A DNA stretch of 64,000 nt, from contig NZ_SRLB01000021.1 of assembly GCF_004745635.1 (NCBI RefSeq), forward strand, positions 1-64,000, read 5' to 3'. The translations under genes were made by a program, and so were the position numbers. Source of the DNA: Methylobacterium nonmethylotrophicum (GTDB lineage: Bacteria; Pseudomonadota; Alphaproteobacteria; Rhizobiales; Beijerinckiaceae). Below the pieces are notes generated by a model. That model had not been told where the DNA came from and searched no databases. It saw nothing but the letters and a program-made list of their open reading frames with translations. This document shows, one piece after another, positions 19,734 through 28,676 of the stretch; within the stretch, counting starts at the first letter, position 1, and every line of letters starts with the position of its first letter.

Positions 19734-20030
19734 ATGAGCGATGAACCGGTGACGGTGGAGCGGGCGGGCGAGCGGCTGGCCTATCACCTGCTCACGGAAG
19801 CCTATCGCGACCTCGCCTCGGTGCTGCTCAGCGCCGACGCCAAGGCGGCCCGGAGCCTGTTTCACGCGGTCGAGGCGCGTACGGCGGATGCGCTCCGGGC
19901 CGTGGTGGCGGAGCGGCGGGACGGTCCCGCCTCGCTCCGTATCGCCCGCGCGGTCGGCGGCCAGCTCAACGAGCTGTTCGAGGGCGCGCATGGCCACACC
20001 GGCATCCCGGCGTCGCGGCGGGTGGCCTAA
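19734..20030 (+). CDS. Hypothetical protein, 98 aa
   Basis: Not recognised. The ATG at 19734 begins a protein rich in Ala, Arg, Glu and Leu with amphipathic helices throughout (LAYHLLTEAYRDLASVLLS, then SLFHAVEARTADALRAVV). It has no signal peptide or membrane segment. A small helical cytoplasmic protein is likely. The upstream open frame is Arg/Ser-rich and is not taken as coding. It precedes the Tricorn-like protease by 73 bases on the same strand and may be cotranscribed. Confidence 0.65.
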   Translation: MSDEPVTVERAGERLAYHLLTEAYRDLASVLLSADAKAARSLFHAVEARTADALRAVVAERRDGPASLRIARAVGGQLNELFEGAHGHTGIPASRRVA

Positions 20031-20103
20031 GCTCGACAGCGGCCGGACGATGTCTTACGCAGGGGCATGACCGCGGCGAGGCGGCCCCGACGGCAGGTGC
20101 GGC

Positions 20104-23100
20104 ATGCGCAAGCTCCTGGTGACCGTGTTGATTCTGCTGTGCGCCGCCGCGGAGGTCCGCGCGGCCGAGCGGCCGCTCTGGCTGCGCGAGCCGGCCCTGT
20201 CGCCGGACGGGACCCGCCTCGCCTTCCGGTACCGCGGCCGGATCTGGACCGTGCCGGCGGCGGGCGGCGAGGCCCGGCCGCTGACCGCTCCGGGGGCCCA
20301 CGCCGAGACGCCGCTCTGGTCGCCCGACGGGACGAGCCTCGCCTTCGCGTCCGACCGCTCCGGCGCCCTCAACCTGTACAGCGCGCCCGCCGAGGGCGGC
20401 GAGGCCCGGCGCCTGACCTGGTACTCCCTCGACGAGCGGCCGATGAGCATCACGCCGGACGGGCGGGCGGTGCTGTTCGCCTCGCGGCGGCTCGGCGACG
20501 CGACCCGCACCTTCGCGCCGCCCGGCCGCGCCGAGCCGGCCTCCCAGGTCTGGGCCGTGCCGCTCTCCGGCGGGCGCGAGACCCTGGTGCTCCCGAACGC
20601 CGCGATGGAGGCGCGCTGGGACCCGGAGGGGCGGCGCCTCCTCTATACCAGCCCCAACGTCGAGCAGCGCTTCCGCCAGCACCAGGTCTCCCGCGCCGTG
20701 CGGCAGGTCTGGCTCTACGACGCCGCGACGGGGCGCCACGAGCGCCTGACCGACGGCATCCGCGAGAGCCGCGGCGCGGTCTGGCTGCCCGGCGGCGAGA
20801 TCGCGTACCTGAGCGAGGCCTCGGGCTCGCTCAACGTCTGGCGGCTCTCCCTCACGGACCGCGTGCCGCGCCAGGTCACGCGCTTTCCCGACGGCCCGGT
20901 GCGCTTCCTGTCGGCCTCCCGCGACGGCGACCTCGCCTTCGCCCGCGACGGGCAGATCTCCCGCCTGCTGCGCGGCGCCGAGGCGCCCGAGCCGGTGCCG
21001 GTCACGGTCGCGGACGTGACCTTCGCCGACGAGGTCCCGGCCCGCACCTCGGATTTCTCCGACCTCGCGGTCTCGCCGACCGGCCAGGAGGTCGCCCTGG
21101 TGGCGCAGGGCGAGATCTACGTCGCGTCGCGGGACGGCAAGTCGGTGAAACGGGTCACCCGCACCGCGGGCGAGGAGCGCAACCCCGCCTTCTCGCCGGA
21201 CGGCCGCCGCCTCGCCTACGCGGCCGAGCGCGACGGGCGCTGGGGCCTCTACGAGGCGGCGCCGGGGCAAGGGGACGAGCGCGGCTTCGCGCAGGCGACC
21301 CGCCTCGTCGAGCGGGCGCTGCCGACGCCGCCCGGCGACGCCTTCCTGCCGACCTGGTCGCCGGACGGGCGCCGCCTCGCCTACATCCACGATCGCGGCG
21401 CGGTCCACGTCCTCGACCCGGCGAGCGGCGCCGACCGGGAGGTGGTGCCGCCGGGCCTGTTCTATCCGTACCACGACGGGTCGTGGTGGCTGTCCTGGTC
21501 GCCGGACGGGCGCTGGCTGGCGCTGCCGGTCCAGATCGACCGCGGCTTCGTCCACAACGTCGCGGTGGTGCCGGCCGACGGCTCGCGGCCGCCCCGGCGG
21601 GTGGCGCCGGCGGGCGAGGGCCAGAGCGCGGCGCAGTGGAGCCCGGATGGCGGGATGCTGCTGTGGCGCAGCGAGCCGGAGGACCTGCACTCCGCCTCCG
21701 GCGCCACCGAGCGGGCCGACATCGACGCGGTCTTCGCCTCGCGCCGGGCCCGGGACGCCTACGAGGCCCGCCTGCGCGCGCCCGTCGAGCCCGAGCCGCC
21801 CCGGCCCGCCGCGCCGGCGAGGAGCGCCGAACCCGGCATGGCGGCGGAGCCGGGCGCGGTGGCCGAGCCCAGGCTCGCGCCGGAGCGGGAGGCGCCCCGC
21901 CCGGCCCCCGCGCCGCAGCCTTTCGACCCGGACGGGCTCGAGGACCGGCAGCACCGGCTCTCCGAGGGGCATGTCGACGTGGTCCATGCCAGCCTGTTGC
22001 GCGACGGGGTGAGCCTGCTCACCGTCGAGCGCAGCGAGCGGCCGAAGGGCGAGGGCTTCGCCCTCACCGGCACGATCCGCGACCTGCGCCAGGGCACGCG
22101 CCGCACGGTCTTCTCCGACCTGCCCTACCGGCGCTTCAGCCCGGTGCGCCTGAGCGGCGACCACCGCGTCCTGACCTTCCTGACCGGGAACGGCTTCACC
22201 GAGGTCGATCTCGCCCGGGGGGCCCCGCGCCACGTCCGGGTCGAGGCGGAGGCCGGCCACGACCCGGCCGCGCGCCTCGCGGCGGGCTTCGACCAGTTCT
22301 GGCGCCTGACGCGGGCCAAGTTCCTCGATCCGGGCCTGCACGGGGTCGACTGGGACGCGGTGCGGGCCCGCTACGCCCGCTTCCTGCCGGCGCTGGCGGA
22401 TGCCCGCGACCTCGCCGAGCTCCTGTCCGAGATGGCGGGCGAGCTCGACGCCTCGCATACCGGCGCCGGCCTCAGCCCCGGCGTGCCGCCGGGCGAGGAG
22501 ACCGCGTCGCTCGGCCTCTACTACGACGAGACCTTCTCGGGACCGGGCATGCGCGTCGCCGCGATCCTGCCCGCCGGCCCGTTCGATGCCGGCGACACGC
22601 GGCTCTCCCCCGGCGACGTGATCACGGCGGTCGACGGCGAGGCCGTGCCGGAGGCGGGCGGCATCCGGCGGCTCTTGCGCGGCGCGCGGGACCGGCGGGT
22701 CGAGATCGCCTTTCGCAAGCCCGACGGGACGGAGCTGCGCGAGCGCCGGGTGCCGGTGGGCCTCGAGCGCGAGCGCGACCTCGCCTTCGAGCGCTGGCGG
22801 CGGGTGCGCCGGGACGCAGTGGCGGCCCGCTCGTGCGGCCGCCTCGGCTACGTCCACGTCCGTGCGATGGACGCCGCCTCCTACCGCCGGACCTTCGCGG
22901 AGGTGTTCGGGCGGTTCGGCCAGGCCGAGGGGCTGGTGGTCGACGTGCGCTTCAATGGCGGCGGCAACCTGCACAACCAGCTCATCACCCTGCTCTCCGG
23001 CCGCCCCTACCTGACCTACGCGCCCCGCTCCGGCCCGGTCCAGAGCGATCCGCGCGACCGCTGGAGCCGCCCCTCCGTGGTGCTGATGAACGGGGCGAGC

Positions 23101-23433
23101 TACTCCGACGCCTCGATCTTCCCGCAGGGCTACCACGACCTCGGCATCGGCCCCCTGGTCGGCGAGCCGGTGGCCGGTACCGGCACCTTCACCTGGTGGG
23201 CGCCCTCGATGATCGTGCCGCGCCTCACCTACGGCCTGCCGCAGATCGCCCTCCACCGCGCCGACGGCACCCGGCTCGAGAACACCGACGTGCTGCCCGA
23301 CCTCGCCGTCCCGCCCGACCCCGCCGCCTGGGCGGAGGGCCGCGACCCGCAGCTCGCCGCGGCGGTGGACCGCCTGCTCGGAGACCCGGGCGGCGCCTGC
23401 CGGCCGGCGAGCGCGGCGGCGGTGCCGCGGTAG
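20104..23433 (+). CDS. Tricorn-protease-like S41 peptidase, exported, 1109 aa
   Basis: A large serine peptidase of family S41 with Tricorn architecture. A signal peptide (about residues 1-21) points to the periplasm. The N-terminal half is two beta-propellers of PD40/WD40-like repeats, visible as recurring SPDG motifs (LSPDGTRLAF, WSPDGTSLAF, FSPDGRRLAY, WSPDGRRLAY, WSPDGRWLAL). A Pro/Ala/Glu-rich linker near 560-610 follows, then a helical C1-like region, a PDZ domain (AAILPAGPFDAGDTRLSPGDVI) and the protease core with RFNGGGN and the SYSDASIFP motif; Ser at about 1001 is the probable nucleophile. Tricorn trims peptides to small products; this homologue may do so in the envelope. Confidence 0.9.
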   Translation: MRKLLVTVLILLCAAAEVRAAERPLWLREPALSPDGTRLAFRYRGRIWTVPAAGGEARPLTAPGAHAETPLWSPDGTSLAFASDRSGALNLYSAPAEGGEARRLTWYSLDERPMSITPDGRAVLFASRRLGDATRTFAPPGRAEPASQVWAVPLSGGRETLVLPNAAMEARWDPEGRRLLYTSPNVEQRFRQHQVSRAVRQVWLYDAATGRHERLTDGIRESRGAVWLPGGEIAYLSEASGSLNVWRLSLTDRVPRQVTRFPDGPVRFLSASRDGDLAFARDGQISRLLRGAEAPEPVPVTVADVTFADEVPARTSDFSDLAVSPTGQEVALVAQGEIYVASRDGKSVKRVTRTAGEERNPAFSPDGRRLAYAAERDGRWGLYEAAPGQGDERGFAQATRLVERALPTPPGDAFLPTWSPDGRRLAYIHDRGAVHVLDPASGADREVVPPGLFYPYHDGSWWLSWSPDGRWLALPVQIDRGFVHNVAVVPADGSRPPRRVAPAGEGQSAAQWSPDGGMLLWRSEPEDLHSASGATERADIDAVFASRRARDAYEARLRAPVEPEPPRPAAPARSAEPGMAAEPGAVAEPRLAPEREAPRPAPAPQPFDPDGLEDRQHRLSEGHVDVVHASLLRDGVSLLTVERSERPKGEGFALTGTIRDLRQGTRRTVFSDLPYRRFSPVRLSGDHRVLTFLTGNGFTEVDLARGAPRHVRVEAEAGHDPAARLAAGFDQFWRLTRAKFLDPGLHGVDWDAVRARYARFLPALADARDLAELLSEMAGELDASHTGAGLSPGVPPGEETASLGLYYDETFSGPGMRVAAILPAGPFDAGDTRLSPGDVITAVDGEAVPEAGGIRRLLRGARDRRVEIAFRKPDGTELRERRVPVGLERERDLAFERWRRVRRDAVAARSCGRLGYVHVRAMDAASYRRTFAEVFGRFGQAEGLVVDVRFNGGGNLHNQLITLLSGRPYLTYAPRSGPVQSDPRDRWSRPSVVLMNGASYSDASIFPQGYHDLGIGPLVGEPVAGTGTFTWWAPSMIVPRLTYGLPQIALHRADGTRLENTDVLPDLAVPPDPAAWAEGRDPQLAAAVDRLLGDPGGACRPASAAAVPR

Positions 23434-23903
23434 GGAACAGGGTCTCACCGTGACCGGCCTGGCCATGCGGGACGCTGCTCGCGGCTCCGCTCGGACGCCC
23501 GGCCGGTCCCGCGCGACCGACGCTGCCGACCCCCTGCGAACCTTCGAACAGGGCCTGCCGAACGACCGCATCGGGTGGTTCCCAGACGTTCGGCGGAGGC
23601 ATGACGCGCGTCCGGAGTGCAAGCCGAAGCCGGCGCACCTGCCGTTCGGGCACTCCGCGACAGTCGCATTGCGGGCCCGGCCGACACGCGCTATCCTGTC
23701 GGGGTCGAAAAAGGTGGGCCGGCGTGGTGAGCCCCGGCCAGCTGCCTCCTCCGGAGCAGCCAATTTCCAGCCCCCGACGGGCCACGGACCACGACGATGC
23801 GGACGTGCGTCCGCTCGTTGTGGGGCAAACCTGAGCGGCATGACAGCCGCGCTGCGTCCTCCCGAGCTTCGGCGCGCGTCCTTGAACCGACAAGGACGAT
23901 CCT
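23434..23903. other. 470-bp intergenic region, nothing recognised
   Basis: Open frames on both strands are low-complexity Arg/Pro/Gly/Ala shadows without recognisable domains. No strong hairpin or clear promoter was found. It presumably contains the promoter of the FAD monooxygenase gene. Confidence 0.5.
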
Positions 23904-25451
23904 ATGCAACCAACACCGGTCCTCATCGTCGGCGGCAGCCTCGTCGGGCTGTCCGCCGCGCTGTTCCTCGCGTGGCGCGGCGTGCCCGTCACCGTGGTCG
24001 AGAAGCACTTCGGGAGCTCGCCTCATCCGCGCGCCATCGGGTTCACGGAGCGCACGTTGGAACACTACCGTGCCGCCGGCATCGGCGACGCGATCCCGCA
24101 ATCGGATCCCGACTTCACGCTGCGCCGGGCCCGCTTCGACAGCCTGAGCGGCGAACCGCTGTCGGAAACCCCCTGGACCCCGGGGCAGGTGCCGGAGCGA
24201 AAGGACCATCTCTCGCCGATCCGGGGGGCGGCGATCGCGCAGGACAGGCTGGAACCGATCCTGCGGGCGGCGGCGGAGGAGCGCGGCGCCGTCCTGCGCC
24301 CTGGCGTCGAGCTTGTGGGCTTCCGCCAGGAGGCAGGCGGTGTCACCGCCGCGGTGCGCGACCGGACGACCGGGCATGCCGAAACGCTCCGCGCAGGCTA
24401 CCTGATCGCCGCCGACGGCGCCGACAGCCCGATCCGCGAGCAGCTGGGCATCCCGCGGCAGGGCGTCGGGCACCTGCGCACCCTGCGCAGCGTCCTGTTC
24501 CGCTGCCCCGGGGCCGAGGACGCCTTGCGTCACGGCATCCAGCAGTTCGAGATCGCGCAGCCCGGGTTCGAGGCGTTCGTGACCACCTACGGCGATGGTC
24601 GGTGGGTGCTGATGTTCGGCGACGATCGGGAGCGCACGGAGGATGAGCTGCGCGCGGCCGTGCTTCGCGCGCTCGGCCGTCCTCTGTCCTTCGAGATCAT
24701 CACCACCGGCCGCTGGGAGATGGCCGGACGCATCGCGGAACGGTACCAGGAGGGCCGGGTGTTCCTGATGGGCGACGCGGCGCATCAATTGCCGCCGACG
24801 CGCGGCGGGTTCGGCGCCAACACCGGCATCGACGACGCTTACAATCTCGCCTGGAAGCTGCAGCGCGTGATCGCCGGCACGTCGGCACCGGCCCTGCTGG
24901 ACAGCTATACGCCCGAGCGCCAACCGGTTGGCTGGTTGCGCCATCAGCAGACCTTCGCCCGGCCGGATTACAGGCGTTGGATCGGCGACCTCCTCCAGGA
25001 TGAGCACCTGTACGGTGACGCCGCCATGGAACTGGGCCAACTGCATCGGTCGACCGTGATCGTGGGTGCGGGGCCGGACCTGCCTCCGGCCGCCCATCCG
25101 GAGGTCTGGGCGGGTCAGCCCGGGACCCGCGCGCCGCACGCATGGGTCGCGTGTGGTGGCCGGCGTGTCTCCACGCTCGACCTGTTCACGCGAGAGTTCG
25201 TGCTGGTGTCGGCTGACCCGCGCTGGTGCGCGGCGGCGGACCGCGTCGGCGGCGTGCGGGCCTACCGCGCCGGGCAGGACGTGATGTTCCCCGGGACCGA
25301 ACCGTTCACCGAGACGTTCGGTGTTTCGCCGGCCGGGGCCACGCTGATCCGTCCGGACGGCCTGGTGTGCTGGCGGGCGCAGGCCATGACGGACGATCCC
25401 GTGCCGGCTCTCGCGAGGGTGATGCGTCAGGTTGCGGCTCTTCCCGCCTGA
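23904..25451 (+). CDS. FAD-dependent aromatic-ring monooxygenase, 515 aa
   Basis: This is a flavoprotein hydroxylase of the PheA/TfdB / polyketide-hydroxylase (RdmE-like) family. The N-terminal Rossmann motif (IVGGSLVGLSAALFLAWRG) ends in VVEKH, a central DG motif follows (LIAADGADSPIREQLG), and the GD motif (FLMGDAAHQLPPTRGGFGANTGIDDAYNLAWKL) completes FAD binding. A thioredoxin-like C-terminal domain is present (TLDLFTREFVLVSAD, then ATLIRPDGLVCWRA). It uses NAD(P)H and O2 to hydroxylate an aromatic substrate that cannot be named from sequence. It has no operon partners. Confidence 0.9.
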   Translation: MQPTPVLIVGGSLVGLSAALFLAWRGVPVTVVEKHFGSSPHPRAIGFTERTLEHYRAAGIGDAIPQSDPDFTLRRARFDSLSGEPLSETPWTPGQVPERKDHLSPIRGAAIAQDRLEPILRAAAEERGAVLRPGVELVGFRQEAGGVTAAVRDRTTGHAETLRAGYLIAADGADSPIREQLGIPRQGVGHLRTLRSVLFRCPGAEDALRHGIQQFEIAQPGFEAFVTTYGDGRWVLMFGDDRERTEDELRAAVLRALGRPLSFEIITTGRWEMAGRIAERYQEGRVFLMGDAAHQLPPTRGGFGANTGIDDAYNLAWKLQRVIAGTSAPALLDSYTPERQPVGWLRHQQTFARPDYRRWIGDLLQDEHLYGDAAMELGQLHRSTVIVGAGPDLPPAAHPEVWAGQPGTRAPHAWVACGGRRVSTLDLFTREFVLVSADPRWCAAADRVGGVRAYRAGQDVMFPGTEPFTETFGVSPAGATLIRPDGLVCWRAQAMTDDPVPALARVMRQVAALPA

Positions 25452-25575
25452 GGTCAGCCCACGGCGGGTGGTCGTCGGCGTCGGCCACCGTCGGCCCATC
25501 GGGCCGGCGGTCCCCGTCATGGCAGCTCCGGACATCGGGCAACGCCGGACGTCGCGCCGACGGCGCGAGCGTGTC

Positions 25576-25635
25576 CGGAACGCGGCTGCTCGGGGGCGGC
25601 TCGGCGCCGACCCGCCCCCGAGCAGCCGCGTTCCG
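25576..25635. repeat. 60-bp nearly perfect palindrome
   Basis: Two 24-base arms (25576-25599 and 25612-25635) are exact reverse complements. The 12-base centre itself contains the 10-base palindrome TCGGCGCCGA, so only one base pair in 60 fails to match. It could extrude as a cruciform or act as a strong transcript hairpin after the monooxygenase gene. It may be an end or core of a small non-autonomous mobile element. Confidence 0.85.
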
Positions 25636-25721
25636 TCTCGGGCCCCCGATCGCAGGGTCAGGCCGACCGGGCTCTGAACCCAAGCGGCGTTGCACGGAGC
25701 AATTCCGCTCCGCCCTCGGTC

Positions 25722-25840
25722 TTGCATCGGTTTCGCCGCCGAACCGGTGCCGCTTCGGTACCGGGCGACCCGACCGGCGGAATGATGCCCAAGCATCACT
25801 CGCCGAAGCGGTCACCGGTTTGGCGGCGAAACCGATGCAA
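25722..25840. repeat. 119-bp element with 37/38-bp terminal inverted repeats
   Basis: Arms at 25722-25758 and 25803-25840 are reverse complements apart from one mismatch and one extra base. The interior contains another hairpin (TGATGC/GCATCA). It lies just downstream of the 60-bp palindrome and next to the priA terminator. Size and form suggest a MITE-like or REP-like element; no transposase is present. Confidence 0.75.
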
Positions 25841-25882
25841 AAACAAGAAGATAAGCAGAGTTGCGCCATGCGGCTCTGCTTA
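25840..25882 (-). terminator. Rho-independent terminator of priA
   Basis: On the minus strand a perfect 9-bp stem (TAAGCAGAG/CTCTGCTTA) with a 13-base loop begins with the priA TAA stop codon itself and is followed by a T-rich tail (TCTTCTTGTTTT). Confidence 0.75.
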
Positions 25883-28066
25883 GAGGAAGCTCTGCGGATC
25901 CACGTCGATCCCGACCCTGAGGTTGCCCCGGACCTTGGGCCCGCGGGCGAGCCAGTCGCGCAGGTAGCTCTGGATGTCGATCTCGCGCTCGGTCTTGACC
26001 AGCAGGCGGAAGCGGTAGCGGCCGCGCACCAGCGCCAGCGGCGCCTCGGCGGGGCCGAGCACCATCACGCCGGGCGGCGGCTCGGCGACGCGGGCGAGCG
26101 CGCGGCCATGGGCTTCCGCCGCCTCGCGGTCGGTGCAGGAGATGACGAGGGCCGCCAGGCGCCCGAAGGGCGGCAGGCCGGCGACCTCGCGGGCCGCCGT
26201 CTCCTCGGCGTAGAAGCGCTCGGCGTCGCCGGAGATCAGCGCCGCGATCACCGGGTGCTCGGGCTGGTAGGTCTGGACGAGCGCCCGGCCCGGCTTCTCG
26301 CCGCGCCCGGCGCGGCCCGTCACCTGCTGCAGCAGCTGGAACGTGCGCTCGGCGGCGCGGGGATCGCCGGAGGTCAGCCCGATATCGGCGTCGAGCACGC
26401 CGACGAGGGTCAGATGCGGGAAGTTGTGGCCCTTGGCGACGAGCTGGGTGCCGACGACGATGTCGCAGCCGCCCTCGGCCACGGTCTGCAGCTCGGCCCT
26501 TAAGCGTTCGGCCCCGCCGGGAAAGTCGCTCGAGAGCACGATCACCCGCTTGTCCGGGAAGGTGGCGGCGACCTCCTCGGCGATGCGCTCGACGCCCGGC
26601 CCGCAGGCGGTGAGGTTGTCGAAGGTGCCGCACTCGGTGCAGGCCTCGGGCCGGCGCTCGGCATGGCCGCAATGGTGGCAGACGAGGGCGCGGCGGAAGC
26701 GGTGCTCGACGAGCCAGGTCGAGCAGTTCGGGCATTGGTAGCGGTGGCCGCAGGCCCGGCACAGGGTGAGCGGCGCGTAGCCGCGGCGGTTGAGGAACAG
26801 GAGCGCCTGCTCGCCCCGCGCATTGGTCTCGGCGATGGCGGAGACGAGGCTCGGCGACAGGTAGCGCCCGCGCGGCACCTTCTCAGCTCTCATGTCGATG
26901 GCGCGGATCTCCGGCAGGCGCCGGCCGCCGAAGCGCTCGGGCATCGCCACCCGGCGGTAGCGGCCGCGCTCGGCATTGACCCGGGTCTCGATCGACGGCG
27001 TGGCGGAGGCGAGCACCACGGCGGCGTTCTCGAGCTTGCCGCGCACCACCGCCATGTCGCGGGCGTGGTAGCAGACGCCGTCATCCTGCTTGTAGGCGCC
27101 CTCGTGCTCCTCATCGACCACGATCAGGCCGAGGGAGCGGAAGGGCAGGAAGAGGGCCGAGCGGGCGCCCACCACCACCTGCACCTCGCCCGAGGCGACG
27201 CCGGCCCGGATGCGCTCGCGCCGGCGCCCGCCGACCCCCGAGTGCCAGGCGGCGGGCCGGACGCCGAAGCGGCGGGCGAAGCGGTCGAGGAACTGGGCCG
27301 TCAGCGCGATCTCCGGCATCAGCACCAGGGATTGCACGCCCCGGCGCAGCGCCTCGGCCACCACCTCGAAATAGACCTCCGTCTTGCCCGATCCGGTGAC
27401 GCCTTCGAGGAGCGTCACGCCACCCTCGCCGGCCGTCCCGCCCGAGGGAGGCGGCGCCGTCAGCGTCGCGACCAGGGCGCGGGCCGCCTCGGCCTGGGGC
27501 CCGGAGAGGGCATCGTGCGGATGGTCGGGGTCCGGCGGCTCGGCGACGCGCTCCGGGGCGAGCGCCACCGTCTCGAGCACGCCGTCGTCGATGAGCCCGT
27601 CGACGACGCTGGCGCTGACCCCGGCCTCGAGGCTGAGCGCCCGCTTGCCCCGCACCACCCCGTCGGCCGCCACCGCCACCACCTTGCCGCGGGCCGGGGT
27701 CATCCGGCTCGGCGGCATCCCGGTCGCCCGCACGCCGATCCGCGCGGTCTCGGTGCGGCTCTCCTCCGGCAGGCGGAGCGCCATGGCGAGCGCCGAGCCC
27801 TTCGGCGCCAGGGTGTAGCGGGCGATCCACTCGACGAGGCGGCGCAGGGCCGGGCTCAAGGCCTCGACGCCGATCCGGCCGCTGACGCGGCGCAGGTTCG
27901 AGCCGGCGCCGTCGCGCAACCCCCACACCACCCCGACCGTCTCGCGGGGCCCGAGCGGCACCTGCACCACGTCGCCCTCCCGCAAGGGTAACCCGGGCGG
28001 CACGGCGTAGCTGTAGGCCTGGTCGAGGGCGAGGGGGATGAGGATGTCGGCGATCGGGGCGGTCAT
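25880..28066 (-). CDS. priA: Primosomal protein N' (replication restart helicase PriA)
   Basis: PriA recognises stalled replication forks and reloads the replisome. The sequence shows the N-terminal 3' DNA-binding domain, Walker A (GVTGSGKTE), the DEEH motif in VVDEEHEGAYKQ, and the zinc-binding insertion with eight cysteines in four pairs (CRAC, CPNC, CHHC, CTEC). The helicase C-terminal motif QQVTGRAGRG follows. The 728-residue length is normal. The start is the ATG at 28066; the same frame is open to 29035, but that part is antisense to other genes. A DUF2293 gene lies 65 bases upstream on the same strand. Confidence 0.96.
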   Translation of the reverse strand: MTAPIADILIPLALDQAYSYAVPPGLPLREGDVVQVPLGPRETVGVVWGLRDGAGSNLRRVSGRIGVEALSPALRRLVEWIARYTLAPKGSALAMALRLPEESRTETARIGVRATGMPPSRMTPARGKVVAVAADGVVRGKRALSLEAGVSASVVDGLIDDGVLETVALAPERVAEPPDPDHPHDALSGPQAEAARALVATLTAPPPSGGTAGEGGVTLLEGVTGSGKTEVYFEVVAEALRRGVQSLVLMPEIALTAQFLDRFARRFGVRPAAWHSGVGGRRRERIRAGVASGEVQVVVGARSALFLPFRSLGLIVVDEEHEGAYKQDDGVCYHARDMAVVRGKLENAAVVLASATPSIETRVNAERGRYRRVAMPERFGGRRLPEIRAIDMRAEKVPRGRYLSPSLVSAIAETNARGEQALLFLNRRGYAPLTLCRACGHRYQCPNCSTWLVEHRFRRALVCHHCGHAERRPEACTECGTFDNLTACGPGVERIAEEVAATFPDKRVIVLSSDFPGGAERLRAELQTVAEGGCDIVVGTQLVAKGHNFPHLTLVGVLDADIGLTSGDPRAAERTFQLLQQVTGRAGRGEKPGRALVQTYQPEHPVIAALISGDAERFYAEETAAREVAGLPPFGRLAALVISCTDREAAEAHGRALARVAEPPPGVMVLGPAEAPLALVRGRYRFRLLVKTEREIDIQSYLRDWLARGPKVRGNLRVGIDVDPQSFL

Positions 28067-28131
28067 CAGGGCGTGCGGTCGGGCGGCGGTCACGGTCTCA
28101 TATAGGGATTGCCGCGCCGCGCCGCCCGCGC

Positions 28132-28485
28132 TCACGCCTCCTCGTCCTCGCCGATCCGCCGGCGCACGCCCCACTCGCCCAGCACGGCATTGAGGTCGTC
28201 GAGGATGAAGTGGCGGGCGCTGTCCTGGTCGTAGCCCTCCTCCAGGAGCGCGTCGTACTCGGTGAAGACGTGGCGGGCGTAAGCGACCAGGCCGAGCCAG
28301 GCGGCGGTCTCGGGCGCCGCGCCGCGCAGGCCGGCGCTCGCGAGCGCCCGGTCGACGATCGCCTCGGCCTCGAACTCGGGCACGCGGGGTGCCAGGCGCC
28401 CGAGCGCCGCCGCGACGGCCTCGCGGCGGGTCGGGAGCGCGGCCCGGGGGGATGCGGAGGGGAGCGGGTTGGAGCGGTGGCTCAT
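28132..28485 (-). CDS. DUF2293-like protein, 117 aa
   Basis: The C-terminal 60 residues (ARHVFTEYDALLEEGYDQDSA, then a DLNAVLGEWG segment) fit the DUF2293 pattern of a His, a Tyr-Asp-x-Leu-Leu motif and a helical end, by memory of the family. The ATG at 28485 is preceded by GAGG at a good distance; an ATG two codons upstream is less well placed. The function is unknown. It is probably transcribed with priA. Confidence 0.7.
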   Translation of the reverse strand: MSHRSNPLPSASPRAALPTRREAVAAALGRLAPRVPEFEAEAIVDRALASAGLRGAAPETAAWLGLVAYARHVFTEYDALLEEGYDQDSARHFILDDLNAVLGEWGVRRRIGEDEEA

Positions 28486-28676
28486 CGGCATCCTCGAAGG
28501 GCGATCCGGGAGCGGAACCCTGCCGGAGCGGGCCGCCCGTGTCACCCCCCGCGCCGCACCGGGCCAGACGCTCACAAGAAAATTTTCCTATTAACGCGCC
28601 CGGAAAAAGATCAGTAAGAAACATTCGGAATAACTGACGCAAGGACGGCGCAGCGCGCGCCTTGATCAACGGTTCG
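28486..28676. promoter_or_regulatory. AT-rich divergent promoter region
   Basis: The 28570-28630 stretch is much more AT-rich than its surroundings and includes the palindrome GAAAATTTTC (28578-28587). It separates the divergent DUF2293/priA and chemoreceptor genes. No hexamer pair is convincing enough to name. Confidence 0.35.

Noticed and set aside
19966-23841. 1291-codon minus-strand frame over the Tricorn-like gene
   Set aside because: Antisense shadow; the plus strand shows signal peptide, propeller repeats and protease motifs.
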